Shown: positions 37,691-46,834, numbered from the stretch's first letter. The stretch: 64,000 bases of DNA from Caulobacteraceae bacterium (GCA_019746095.1 JAIESL010000022.1:62001-126000); one strand, 5' to 3'. Program-made: numbers and translations. Notes: generated from the sequence alone by a model not told the origin.

Positions 37691-38143
37691 ATGCGCGCCC
37701 TGTTCGCCGTCCTCACCGTCCTGGCCCTCGCCGCCTGTTCGCCGGCGGAAGCACCGGACCAGCCCGACACGCCGCCCGAGTCGGTGCCGGTCCTGGGCGG
37801 GGTCGATCTGGCCCGGCCGGTGCGCGCCCTCGGCACCGAACCGTTCTGGAGCGTCGAGCTGACCGGAACGGAGCTGGTCTATACGACTCCCGAACCCCCC
37901 GCGCAGCGGGCGCCCCAGCCTGATCCGGTGGTCCAGGGCACGACCGCAACCTGGGAGGCGGAGACCGCCGAAGGGACCACCCTGCGCGTCATCCTCATCG
38001 CGACTGAATGCTCCGACGGCATGAGCGACCGCACCTATCCGCTGACGGCGATGGTCAAGGTCGGTGACCGTGACCTGACCGGATGTGCCGCCTCGACGGC
38101 CGCTATCCTGTCCACCGGCGAGAGTGGACCGGTCGTCGAATAG
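37691..38143 (+). CDS. Putative lipoprotein of the COG3650 type (150 aa)
   Basis: A lipoprotein signal (LFAVLTVLALAAC) is followed by a short Pro-rich linker. The domain that follows has VRALGTEPFWSVELTGTELVYTTPE, then ATECSDGMSDRTYPLTAMVKVGDRDLTGCA. The W-x-V-E-x-T and C-S-D-G-M-S motifs are typical of a widespread uncharacterised family of envelope proteins (COG3650), sometimes found with META/HslJ-like domains. It ends 3 bases from the convergent mmcB stop. Confidence 0.82.
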   Translation: MRALFAVLTVLALAACSPAEAPDQPDTPPESVPVLGGVDLARPVRALGTEPFWSVELTGTELVYTTPEPPAQRAPQPDPVVQGTTATWEAETAEGTTLRVILIATECSDGMSDRTYPLTAMVKVGDRDLTGCAASTAAILSTGESGPVVE

Positions 38144-38146
38144 GGT

Positions 38147-38602
38147 TCAGGCCCCCGGATCGCGCCAGCTTCGCATCGCCCCCAGCCGGGCGAAGGCCAC
38201 GATCAGCGCCTTGCGGCGCGCCGGGGCGAGGGGGGAGGGTGGTGCCTCACGGACCACCGCCCCGCCGAAGCCGTCGGCGACGATCAGCCCCGGCTCGTCC
38301 GGCAGAATGTCGTCCGGAAACTCCGGGGCCACGGCGAAATAGAAGGCGTCGCAGAACGGCCCGTACTCGCCCCATTTGCGATCGACGCGATAGTCCTCGA
38401 CGCCGGATTTCACCTCGCAGATGACGATATCGCCGCGCGGCCCCAGGGCCATGACGTCGGCGCGGCGGCCGTTGGGCAGGCCGACCTCCAGCAGGGGCGC
38501 ATAGCCGAGGTCGACCATCAGCCGCGCAGCGCCCCGCGTCACCGCGAGCGTGGTCTGGGGCCGGCTGAAGACAAGGTCGATCTGAAGCAGTCCAGCGGCC
38601 AT
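38147..38602 (-). CDS. mmcB: MmcB family DNA repair protein
   Basis: This 151-aa protein of the MmcB family has a PD-(D/E)xK-nuclease-like core: GRRADVMALGPRGDIVICEVKSG contains the D...E-x-K catalytic pattern. In Caulobacter the orthologue is in the LexA regulon and is needed for survival of mitomycin C and UV. Here a consensus SOS box lies 11 bases before the ATG, inside a recognisable promoter, which supports the assignment. The gene appears leaderless. Confidence 0.92.
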   Translation of the reverse strand: MAAGLLQIDLVFSRPQTTLAVTRGAARLMVDLGYAPLLEVGLPNGRRADVMALGPRGDIVICEVKSGVEDYRVDRKWGEYGPFCDAFYFAVAPEFPDDILPDEPGLIVADGFGGAVVREAPPSPLAPARRKALIVAFARLGAMRSWRDPGA

Positions 38603-38608
38603 CGACCC

Positions 38609-38637
38609 TTTATGTTCGGCATATGTTCCGATTTCAA
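38609..38637 (-). promoter_or_regulatory. LexA-controlled promoter of mmcB
   Basis: TTGAAA (38632-38637) and CATAAA (38609-38614) are 17 bases apart on the minus strand. The spacer holds a perfect SOS box, GTTC-GGCATAT-GTTC on the plus strand (38614-38628). The -10 ends 6 bases before the mmcB ATG, so the message would have essentially no leader. Confidence 0.8.
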
Positions 38638-38711
38638 GCCGGCAGAATGTTTTGGGGAATAACTCGGGATTCTTCTTTCAGGCGATTGCCCGGTCGAACA
38701 ACGTCGGTCTA

Positions 38712-38726
38712 TTAACCATTCTGAAC
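38712..38726 (+). promoter_or_regulatory. CtrA-like half site upstream of a small membrane-protein gene
   Basis: TTAACCAT, the common CtrA half site, begins TTAA-N7-GAAC, where the second half deviates from TTAA. A CcrM methylation site (GATTC) lies 40 bases further upstream (38668-38672). Both are compatible with cell-cycle control, but the match is incomplete. Confidence 0.35.
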
Positions 38727-38737
38727 AGGGAGACGAC

Positions 38738-38962
38738 GTGCCTATGGCGTGGGTGAGCGATCCGGGAGCCAGGCGGAATCACGGCGGCGGCGGTGTCTGG
38801 GTGATCAACATCCTGACCCTGGCGCTCGTGGCCGTGCTGAGCCTCTATGTGTTCCGCGCCGCCGACACCCGGGCCGAGGCACAGGCTGCCCTTGAGGTCG
38901 TCGAAAGCCTTCCGGCCCAGATCGCCGCGACCCCTGCCATGGCGGCCGATCGCCGGGGCTGA
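38738..38962 (+). CDS. Small single-pass membrane protein (74 aa)
   Basis: There is no recognised family. One hydrophobic segment (VWVINILTLALVAVLSLYVF, about 21-40) is flanked by a Gly-rich basic N-terminus and an Ala/Glu-rich C-terminal helix (TRAEAQAALEVVESLPAQIAA). The topology is probably N-in with the helix outside. The GTG start has AGGGAG 5 bases upstream, a good ribosome site; an ATG two codons later is the alternative. The upstream region contains a CtrA-like half site and a CcrM site. Confidence 0.6.
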   Translation: MPMAWVSDPGARRNHGGGGVWVINILTLALVAVLSLYVFRAADTRAEAQAALEVVESLPAQIAATPAMAADRRG

Positions 38963-38970
38963 CCGGGGCC

Positions 38971-39495
38971 CTAGCGCCCGGTGTGCACGGCCCTGCCCGT
39001 GTTGAAGCCCAGCGCCCGGGCCCGGGTGATCAGACGGTTCCGCTCAGCCTCCGACGGGCTTTGGCTGCGGTGCCAGACCCACCAGCTCGACTTGTCCGGC
39101 AGGCCCATGATGGCCCAGCTGTAGTCGGGCGCATGATCCCAGATCCAGTAGTTCTGGCCTGCTAGGCCGCCGAAGCTGAGCAGGCCCGCCAGGCTGAAGC
39201 GGAACCGGGAATTGGTGCCCGGATCGGTGACCCGGGCATTGGCGCGCAGGGTCTCGACGACCCCGTCAGCCCGCCGCGTGCAGGTGACCAGGATGGAATA
39301 GCGGTTGGCCTCGCGCTGCGGATTGAAGTCGATCTGCGCCCGGCTGCAGTCCTTCTGCACATCATTGGGATTGCGCGCGATCTCGAACCAGCGCCCGTCG
39401 AACTGGTCCAGCGCCACATTGCGCGCCTGGGCCGCGGCGGGAGAGGCCGCAGCCGTCAGGGCAGCGGCGATCAGGGCGGACCGGATGGGTCTCAT
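38971..39495 (-). CDS. Lipocalin family protein (Blc-like), secreted
   Basis: The 174-aa precursor has a Sec signal peptide (RSALIAAALTAAASPAAAQA). The lipocalin barrel follows, with the first structurally conserved motif as LDQFDGRWFEIARNPN and a later strand YWIWDHAPDYSWAIMGLPDKSSWWVWHRS. The C-terminal helix (SEAERNRLITRARALGFN) is usual in bacterial Blc-type lipocalins, which bind lysophospholipids in the envelope. There is no lipobox, so it should be soluble in the periplasm, unlike E. coli Blc. Confidence 0.9.
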   Translation of the reverse strand: MRPIRSALIAAALTAAASPAAAQARNVALDQFDGRWFEIARNPNDVQKDCSRAQIDFNPQREANRYSILVTCTRRADGVVETLRANARVTDPGTNSRFRFSLAGLLSFGGLAGQNYWIWDHAPDYSWAIMGLPDKSSWWVWHRSQSPSEAERNRLITRARALGFNTGRAVHTGR

Positions 39496-39557
39496 GGGGC
39501 GTCCTCGATGGTCGTTTGGTGCCGAGATACGAATGAACCGTGTGTCGGGTTTCGCGT

Positions 39558-40859
<1,302 letters not shown>

Positions 40860-40928
40860 GGCCGGGATATTGGGGTTGGAGGGGTTCAACACAACGAACA
40901 CGGCGAGATCATAACGGACACAACGGGC

Positions 40929-41168
40929 TCAAAGCCCAAGCCGCCGAAAACCGTCCTTGAGGCGGAGGGTGTTGAAGTTGATCAGGTATCCGGATCGCAG
41001 GCCGAAGAAGCGGAGATAGGTGCGCAGCTGGGCCGTATGGATCGAGGCAAGGGCATAGATTGTCTTCCTCCGCCACGCCCTCGCTCCCCTAGTGTCCTTT
41101 GTGACCTTCTTTGTGTCCATTGTGATGAACCACCCGGCGGCGGCGGGGCTCCTACCCCAATGCCTCAA
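40929..41168 (-). pseudogene. Remnant of a GxxExxY-family gene between hslV and hslU
   Basis: The last 40 residues of this 79-aa frame (SIHTAQLRTYLRFFGLRSGYLINFN, then LKDGFRRL) match the C-terminus of GxxExxY proteins. Those are normally about 125 aa, with the catalytic-looking GxxExxY and E-x-K parts towards the N-terminus. That N-terminal half is missing. The upstream part (MDTKKVTKDTRG) is the low-complexity DNA that often precedes such genes. I read it as a decayed gene inserted into the hslVU operon, probably not expressed as a functional protein. Confidence 0.65.
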
Positions 41169-41709
41169 CCGTCAGGTTGCCATTGGTGTAGACGCAGATC
41201 TCCGCCGCGATCTCCATGGCGCGGCGGGCGATGGTCTCGGCGTCCATGTCGGTGTGGTCGATCAGGGCGCGGGCGGCGGAGAGGGCGAAATTGCCGCCCG
41301 AGCCGACCGCGGCCACCCCGTGTTCCGGCTCCAGCACATCGCCGACTCCGGTGACGGTGAAGATGGCACCCCTGTCCGCCACCAGCAGCATGGCTTCCAG
41401 CCGGCGCAGATAGCGGTCGGTGCGCCAGTCCTTGGCCAGGTCGACACAGGCCCGGGCCAGCTGGTCCGGATACTGCTCCAGCTTGGCCTCCAGCCGCTCG
41501 ATCAGGGTGAAGGCGTCCGCCGTCGCCCCGGCGAAGCCTGCCAGCACCTTGCCGCCGGCCAGGACCCGCACCTTGCGCGCGGCCCCCTTGACGATGGTCG
41601 GTCCCATGGAGACCTGGCCGTCGCCGGCGATGACGGTTCGACCGTTCTTGCGCACCGCCAGGATGGTCGTGCCGTGCCAGTCCGGAAAATTGGGGTTCGC
41701 AATCATCAT
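41152..41709 (-). CDS. hslV: ATP-dependent protease proteolytic subunit HslV
   Basis: HslV is the threonine peptidase of HslVU. The catalytic Thr follows a short propeptide in [28 protein letters not shown], and [16 protein letters not shown] and the C-terminal NGNLTVEAL are conserved. With the ATG at 41709 it has 185 aa. A neighbouring ATG (41706) is equivalent, while an extension to 41766 would cross the predicted heat-shock promoter. Transcription toward hslU crosses the remnant region. Confidence 0.94.
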   Translation of the reverse strand: MMIANPNFPDWHGTTILAVRKNGRTVIAGDGQVSMGPTIVKGAARKVRVLAGGKVLAGFAGATADAFTLIERLEAKLEQYPDQLARACVDLAKDWRTDRYLRRLEAMLLVADRGAIFTVTGVGDVLEPEHGVAAVGSGGNFALSAARALIDHTDMDAETIARRAMEIAAEICVYTNGNLTVEALG

Positions 41710-41716
41710 CCGTTTC

Positions 41717-41745
41717 AGATGGAGACGGAAATGCGGCACGGCAAG
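41717..41745 (-). promoter_or_regulatory. Sigma-32-type promoter of hslV
   Basis: CTTG (41742-41745) and TCCATCT (41717-41723) are 18 bases apart on the minus strand, one mismatch from CCCATNT. The -10 is 7 bases before the hslV ATG, the same geometry as at hrcA, predicting a leaderless message. Confidence 0.55.
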
Positions 41746-41791
41746 CCGGAAATGAAGCGAATTCAACGATCGGGCGGGGCCACAATATTAC

Positions 41792-41811
41792 CAATGTAAT
41801 GGGTTACATTG
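41792..41811. promoter_or_regulatory. Perfect 20-bp palindrome upstream of the BLUF gene (putative operator)
   Basis: CAATGTAA-TGGG-TTACATTG is a perfect 8-4-8 inverted repeat in A+T-rich DNA, in the gap between hslV and the BLUF gene. Its right arm overlaps a possible -35 (TTACAT, 17 bases before TAACCT). It is probably the binding site of a dimeric regulator; which one is unknown. Confidence 0.55.
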
Positions 41812-41851
41812 CACGATTGAACCCCATAACCTTGTCTATAAGGGAAGCGCC

Positions 41852-42241
41852 GTGCTTCATCGCGTCATCTATGCCAGCGAAGCCGTCGGCGCGACCGGGA
41901 CCTCGACCTTGTCGATCGCCCAGATCCTGGGCGTCTCGGACCGCAACAACCGGCGCGACCGCATCTCCGGCTGCCTGATGTTTCATGAGGGCCATATCCT
42001 CCAGGCGCTTGAAGGCGGGCGAGCTGATCTCGACCGGCTGCTGCGCCGCATTTTGGCCGATCCGCGCCATACAGCCCTCCGCATCCTGTCCGACATGCCG
42101 GTCCCCGAACGGTGCCTGCCGGAGCCGATGCGGCTCTGTGACGACCCCGCCACCCTGCTCGGGCAACTCGGCCTGCCCGGCCTCTCGAGCCTGACGGCCC
42201 GGGAGGCCGAAGCCCTGCTGGATCTCCGCAAGGCGGCCTGA
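41852..42241 (+). CDS. BLUF-domain blue-light photoreceptor protein
   Basis: This 129-aa single-domain BLUF protein binds FAD. It has the opening LHRVIYASEAVG with the conserved Tyr (Y7), the flavin-binding SDRNNRRDRISGCLMFHEGHILQALEG, in which the Asn and the signalling Gln are present, and a C-terminal capping region. With no output domain it probably signals by protein contact. The GTG start has AGGGAAG upstream. A perfect palindrome precedes it, and the MoeB/ThiF-type gene follows after 12 bases. Confidence 0.9.
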   Translation: MLHRVIYASEAVGATGTSTLSIAQILGVSDRNNRRDRISGCLMFHEGHILQALEGGRADLDRLLRRILADPRHTALRILSDMPVPERCLPEPMRLCDDPATLLGQLGLPGLSSLTAREAEALLDLRKAA

Positions 42242-42253
42242 CGGCGTGGACCT

Positions 42254-43021
42254 TTGGCCGTGCACGCCCTAACTGGGCCGGTGACCTTCTCCGAAGATGA
42301 AATTGAACGCTATGCCCGCCATCTGGTGCTGGCCGAGGTCGGCGGACCGGGCCAGCAGCGGCTGAAGGCCGCGCGGGTCGGCCTGGTCGGCCTGGGCGGC
42401 GTCGGAGCGCCCGCCGCCCTCTATCTGGCGGCGGCCGGTGTCGGCACCCTGCGGCTGCTGGATGACGATACGGTCGCCCTGTCCAATCTCCAGCGCCAGA
42501 TCGTCTTCGATGCCGCCGATCTGGGCCGGTCCAAGGTCGAGGCCGGGGCCGGGACCCTGGCGGCTCTCAACCCCCATGTCCGGATCGAGCCGGTCGCGGC
42601 CAGGCTGACCGAAGCCAATGCCGCGGCCCTGGTCGAGGGCTGTGATGTCGTCATTGACGGCACAGACGATTTCGCGACCCGGTTCGCCGTCAATGCCGCC
42701 TGTGTGGCCGCCGGTATCCCACTGGTGTCAGGGGCGCTCGGCCGGTGGAGCGGTCAGGTCGGGGTCTTCAGCGGCCGGCCCTGCTACCGCTGCCTTGTGC
42801 CCGCCGCCCCGCCCGAGGCCGAAACCTGCGCCCGGGTCGGTGTGATCGGGGCCTTGGCGGGGGTGGTCGGCTCCCTGGCCGCGCTCGAGGCGATCAAGCT
42901 CATTACCGGTGCCGGCGCGCCGTTGGCGGGCCGGCTACTGATCTATGACGGCCTGGCCGGGACGGCCCGCACGGTCGCTGTGGGGGCCGATCCCGACTGT
43001 CCGGTGTGCGCCCCCGGCTAG
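42254..43021 (+). CDS. moeB: MoeB/ThiF/HesA-type adenylyltransferase
   Basis: This E1-like enzyme adenylates the C-terminal glycine of a ubiquitin-fold sulphur carrier (MoaD or ThiS). The 255-aa protein has the ATP loop VGLGGVGAPAALYLAAAGVG, the NLQRQIVF arginine motif, DGTDDFATRFAVNAAC, and the two zinc CxxC pairs (CYRC and CPVC). Without a rhodanese domain it is closest to MoeB. The start is uncertain: TTG at 42254 or GTG at 42260. It closely follows the BLUF gene, and its stop overlaps that of the convergent S9 peptidase gene. Confidence 0.87.
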   Translation: MAVHALTGPVTFSEDEIERYARHLVLAEVGGPGQQRLKAARVGLVGLGGVGAPAALYLAAAGVGTLRLLDDDTVALSNLQRQIVFDAADLGRSKVEAGAGTLAALNPHVRIEPVAARLTEANAAALVEGCDVVIDGTDDFATRFAVNAACVAAGIPLVSGALGRWSGQVGVFSGRPCYRCLVPAAPPEAETCARVGVIGALAGVVGSLAALEAIKLITGAGAPLAGRLLIYDGLAGTARTVAVGADPDCPVCAPG

Positions 43022-45045
43022 GCGAACGCCTGCTGGAAGAATGCGACATACCGGGTCATCAGGGCCTGTTCCTGCGCATCCTCCCAGTCGGCGTGACCGA
43101 AGTCCTCGATCTCGATCAGGGTCACCCTCTTGTCGGCGGCCCGGAGGGCGTCACGCATCCGTCGGGACTGGATCAGGGGCACGACCGGATCCTCGACGCC
43201 GTGAACCAGCAGCACGGGGCAGATGATCTCGGCGGCGCGGCGACGGGGTGAGGCCGCCTCCAGCGTCGGCCGGTTCGCCACCGGATCACCGATCCGCCGG
43301 GTCCAGAAGTCGTAGATCAGCTTGCCGGGCGTATCGTCCAGACGGCTTTCCCACTCCATCATCTCGACCAGATCCCCGAGGCCGCAGATCGAGATGGCGG
43401 CCTTGTACAGGTCGGGCCGGCGCACAGCCCCCATCAGGGCCGCATAGCCCCCGTAGCTGGTGCCCATGATGGCGACCTTGCCGGCATCGAGGCTGCGCAG
43501 GGCGATGGCATGGGCCACGGCGTCCTCGACATCCTCCTGCATCCGGTCGCCCCAGCGGGTCCAGCCCTGCTGGGCGAAAGCCTGGCCATAGCCGCCCGAG
43601 CCCCGGAAATTCGGCCGCAGCACCCACCAGCCCTGTGCCGCCAGAACCTGCACCTGGCGGTCCCAGCTCGGCGTGTCGCGCACCTCCGGACCGCCATGCG
43701 GCAGAACCACGAGCGGCCCGGGCGCGCCACCCGGAGGCGCGGTCAGATAGGCCTCGATGGTCGCGCCGTCGCGGGTCTGGACCTGCAGCACCTCACTGGT
43801 GCCGAGGCGCGCCGGATCGAGGTCCTGCGCCTGACCGAGGTTGACGATAGAGCGCGCGTCCTTGTCGTAGAAGAACCAGGCTCCCGGCTCTTCCGGCCCG
43901 TTCACATAGGCGATGAAGCGGTTCCGGGCCTGGTCGACATCCGTGAAATGCACATTGCAGGTGTTGTCGAAAAAGCGGTTCAGGGCCCGGTGATGGACCG
44001 CGAGGGCGGGATCGACGAACTCATACTCCAGCCGCTCACCATAGTAGGCGGCGCCCAGATAGTTGCCGGCGGAGTCCGGCAGGCCGTAGGCGACGTCGCG
44101 GCCGGGGCGGGGGTTCAGCGGCAGGCCGAGCGCGGTCGTGGTCAGGTCCATCTCGCGGACGCTCTGGACGTCCTCATTGTCCAGACGGGCGATGACCAGC
44201 ACCTTGCCGGGCGTCTCGCCCGCGCCGACCCACTCGAAGTCCGGGGCCTCGCGCACCCGGGTGCGGCGGGCCATCTTCCACTCAGTCTCGCCCGGTGCGC
44301 GCACCATGATGGTCTCGATCGAGCCGCGACTGTTGATGTCGTGACGCAGGACCGGCACGCCGTTGACCGTGCGCCAGTGATAGGTCCCCGATCCGCCCCG
44401 TTCGATCCGGGTCGCCGCGCCCGTGTCCACATTGACCCGATGCAGGGCCATCACCCCGTCGGCCTCCGGCGCGGCCATCAGCACATTTCCGGGGTCGTCG
44501 GGCAGCATGTCGATGATGCGGCCCATGTCGAAGGTCTCGCGCATGCGGTTGCGCTGGTCGTTGAACAGCACCACAACCTCGCCCGTCGTCGCACTCACCG
44601 AGACGACCCGGCGCATGAAATATTCGACGCCGGCCTGGCGCACATTCGACCCGGCCTGGCTGCGGCTCGAGGTCACGCCCCTGAGAATCACACTGACCAG
44701 AAGACGGTCGTCACTGGCCCAGTCGATGAAGCCGACCTGGACAGGCCCCAGGTCAAAACGCCGGCGCTGGCCTTCAGGGTCGGCGGCATCGATGAAGTCG
44801 ACGGCACTGCGCGGCGCGGCGTCCGTGCCGAGGTTCTCGGCCACGGCGATGCGGCTGCCCGACGGTGACAGGGCCGCGCCACGGCTCATGATCGGCTTGA
44901 AGAATTCGCCCAGCGGATAGGCTCCGCCCTGGGCGCGCGCTGCACCCGCCGGCAAGGCGGCCATCCCCGCCAACGCCCCCGCGCTGATCAGCAGGCCGCG
45001 CCGCGACAGGGCCGCCCGCGCCGCCCTGGTCAACCCCCTGGACAT
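43018..45045 (-). CDS. Exported S9 family (prolyl oligopeptidase-like) serine peptidase
   Basis: This 675-aa precursor has a twin-arginine signal (LSRRGLLISAGALAGMAAL). An N-terminal beta-propeller-like region precedes a C-terminal alpha/beta-hydrolase domain. The nucleophile Ser is in MGTSYGGYAALMG, the Asp in HGVEDPVVPL and the His in DFGHADWED. The HGGP motif (VVLPHGGPEVRD) forms the oxyanion hole. It resembles acylaminoacyl-peptidase/S9C proteins common in Caulobacterales and Sphingomonadales that process periplasmic peptides. I chose the ATG at 45045 because it places the RR motif normally. Confidence 0.92.
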   Translation of the reverse strand: MSRGLTRAARAALSRRGLLISAGALAGMAALPAGAARAQGGAYPLGEFFKPIMSRGAALSPSGSRIAVAENLGTDAAPRSAVDFIDAADPEGQRRRFDLGPVQVGFIDWASDDRLLVSVILRGVTSSRSQAGSNVRQAGVEYFMRRVVSVSATTGEVVVLFNDQRNRMRETFDMGRIIDMLPDDPGNVLMAAPEADGVMALHRVNVDTGAATRIERGGSGTYHWRTVNGVPVLRHDINSRGSIETIMVRAPGETEWKMARRTRVREAPDFEWVGAGETPGKVLVIARLDNEDVQSVREMDLTTTALGLPLNPRPGRDVAYGLPDSAGNYLGAAYYGERLEYEFVDPALAVHHRALNRFFDNTCNVHFTDVDQARNRFIAYVNGPEEPGAWFFYDKDARSIVNLGQAQDLDPARLGTSEVLQVQTRDGATIEAYLTAPPGGAPGPLVVLPHGGPEVRDTPSWDRQVQVLAAQGWWVLRPNFRGSGGYGQAFAQQGWTRWGDRMQEDVEDAVAHAIALRSLDAGKVAIMGTSYGGYAALMGAVRRPDLYKAAISICGLGDLVEMMEWESRLDDTPGKLIYDFWTRRIGDPVANRPTLEAASPRRRAAEIICPVLLVHGVEDPVVPLIQSRRMRDALRAADKRVTLIEIEDFGHADWEDAQEQALMTRYVAFFQQAFA

Positions 45046-45114
45046 GGCCCCGTCTCCAAACTCAACCTCGGCCACAATCAACCCACGGTTTTGTCCCGCG
45101 TCAAGCAAGACGCG

Positions 45115-46101
45115 TCAGAGCATGGCCGGGATCACGCGGTCCGGCGGCCGATGGCCGTTGCGGAAGGTCTGGATATTGGTGATGACCCGGTCGCCCATGT
45201 CCTGCCGGGCCTCCTGCGTGGCCGATCCCAGATGGGGCAGAAGCACGACCTGGGCATGGCCCAGCAGGCCCGGGTGGATCGCCGGCTCGTGCTCATAGAC
45301 GTCCAGGCCGACGCCCGCGATAGCCCGGCGGGCCACGGCGTCAGCCAGGGCCGCCTCGTCGATCAGTTCGCCGCGGGCCGTGTTGATCAGCAGGGCGTGC
45401 GGCTGCAGCCGCGCCAGCCGTTCGGCCGACAGCAGGTGGTGGGTCTCCTTGGTCGCCGGGCAGTTCAGCGAGATCAGATCCATCCGCGCCAGCATCTGGT
45501 CCAGATCGTCCCACCAGGTGGCCCCCAGTTCCTCGGCGATCATGGCCGGGACGGGCTTGCGGTTGTGATAGTGGACCTGCATCCCGAACGCCCTGGCGCG
45601 CCGGGCCAGGGCCTGGCCGATCCGGCCCATGCCGACGATGCCGAGCCGCTTGCCCCACAGTTTCCGGCCGGTCATCCAGGTCGGGGACCAGCCCTCGAAC
45701 CGGCCCTCGGCCACGACCCGGGCTCCCTCGACGATGCGTCGGCTGACCGCCAGGATCAGGGCCATGGCCAGGTCGGCCGTGTCCTCGGTCAGGACGCCCG
45801 GCGTATTGGTCACGATCAGGCCCCGCCCGACGGCGGCGTCGACATCGATATGGTCCACGCCGGCCCCGAAATTGGCGATCATCTTCAGCTGGTCGCCCGC
45901 GGCGGCGATCAGGGCGGCGTCGATGGTGTCGGTGATGGTCGGGACCAGCACATCGGCGCGCTGCACGGCCGCTTCCAGGGCCGCGCGGTCCATCGGCCTG
46001 TCGGTCAGGTTCAGCTCGGCGTCGAACAGTTCGCGCATGCGCGTCTCGACCGCGTCGGGCAGCCGTCTGGTTAACACGACCTTAAGTCTGGGCGCGGACA
46101 T
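45115..46101 (-). CDS. D-isomer 2-hydroxyacid dehydrogenase (glyoxylate/hydroxypyruvate reductase type)
   Basis: This 328-aa NAD(P)H-dependent enzyme has the nucleotide loop GIVGMGRIGQALARRA and the three catalytic residues: Arg in NTARGELIDEAAL, Glu in GLDVYEHEPAI and His in LLPHLGSAT. Overall it is closest to bacterial glyoxylate reductases (GyaR/GhrB), but substrate choice within the family is hard to read. Its 5' coding region contains a consensus CtrA box that faces the divergent SH3 gene. Confidence 0.9.
   Translation of the reverse strand: MSAPRLKVVLTRRLPDAVETRMRELFDAELNLTDRPMDRAALEAAVQRADVLVPTITDTIDAALIAAAGDQLKMIANFGAGVDHIDVDAAVGRGLIVTNTPGVLTEDTADLAMALILAVSRRIVEGARVVAEGRFEGWSPTWMTGRKLWGKRLGIVGMGRIGQALARRARAFGMQVHYHNRKPVPAMIAEELGATWWDDLDQMLARMDLISLNCPATKETHHLLSAERLARLQPHALLINTARGELIDEAALADAVARRAIAGVGLDVYEHEPAIHPGLLGHAQVVLLPHLGSATQEARQDMGDRVITNIQTFRNGHRPPDRVIPAML
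46071..46085 (+). promoter_or_regulatory. Consensus CtrA binding site
   Basis: TTAA-CACGACC-TTAA is a perfect TTAA-N7-TTAA; on the minus strand it reads TTAA-N7-TTAAC, the full consensus. In DNA this GC-rich such a site is rare by chance. It lies in the first codons of the hydroxyacid dehydrogenase gene and 60 bases before the GTG of the SH3 gene, where it could occupy a -35 position. Confidence 0.6.
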
Positions 46102-46145
46102 TGGCAGCCTTCGGTTTCAATCGCTTCGGCTTATTGGCGCATCCG

Positions 46146-46703
46146 GTGTCTGGCAAGGCTCGCTCACCCATCCATCGACTGGCCGTCCTCGGCACCGTCC
46201 TGGCCGCCGCGGCCCTGGCCGGGGCCGGACAGACCATGCCGGACGGTCGGCCCACCCCGAGTGGTCAGCCCGTTCCGCGCTGGCTGTCGCTGAAATCGGA
46301 CGAGGTGCGGGCCCGCTTCGGCCCCGGTCTCGACTACCGGATCCTGTGGCAATACCAGGTCTCCGGCCTGCCGGTGCAGGTGGTCGCCGAGACCACCGAA
46401 TGGCGCAAGATCTGCGATCCCGAGGGCGGGGTCGCCTGGGTCCACCGCAGTGTGGTGTCCAGCCGTCGCAGCGCCTTCAACGCCTCGGACGCGGAAATCC
46501 CGATCCGGTCCGGCCCGTCCGCGACCGCCGCCCTGCGCGCCCGGCTCAGCGCCCACGCCCTTGTGGCCCTGGAGGACTGCGAGGACGGCTGGTGTGAGGT
46601 CCGGGCCCGCCGGATGCGGGGCTTTGTGCGCCAGCAGGACATCTTCGGGGCCCAGGAGCGGCCGCTGTGCAATGCCGCCCGCCCGGCGGGTCGCGGTCGC
46701 TAG
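46146..46703 (+). CDS. Secreted SH3-domain protein
   Basis: A signal peptide ([20 protein letters not shown]) is followed by two bacterial SH3-like modules: [24 protein letters not shown] with [11 protein letters not shown], and [18 protein letters not shown] with [21 protein letters not shown]. Such proteins are thought to bind peptidoglycan in the periplasm. The start is uncertain: GTG at 46146 leaves room for a promoter next to the CtrA box, whereas TTG at 46101 would abut the divergent start codon. Known Caulobacterales relatives lie beside a 2-hydroxyacid dehydrogenase gene, as here. Confidence 0.82.
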   Translation: MSGKARSPIHRLAVLGTVLAAAALAGAGQTMPDGRPTPSGQPVPRWLSLKSDEVRARFGPGLDYRILWQYQVSGLPVQVVAETTEWRKICDPEGGVAWVHRSVVSSRRSAFNASDAEIPIRSGPSATAALRARLSAHALVALEDCEDGWCEVRARRMRGFVRQQDIFGAQERPLCNAARPAGRGR

Positions 46704-46834
46704 CCCCATCCACCCCGGACCGCAGGGTCGCGGCCGCTAAGATGTTGAGCCGCCGGTTCCCGTCGTGTAACCCGACGGCAACACCGGCCCCAGCCACGCG
46801 ACGCGTGCCCGGCCGCCAGAAAGCGAGAGCCGCC

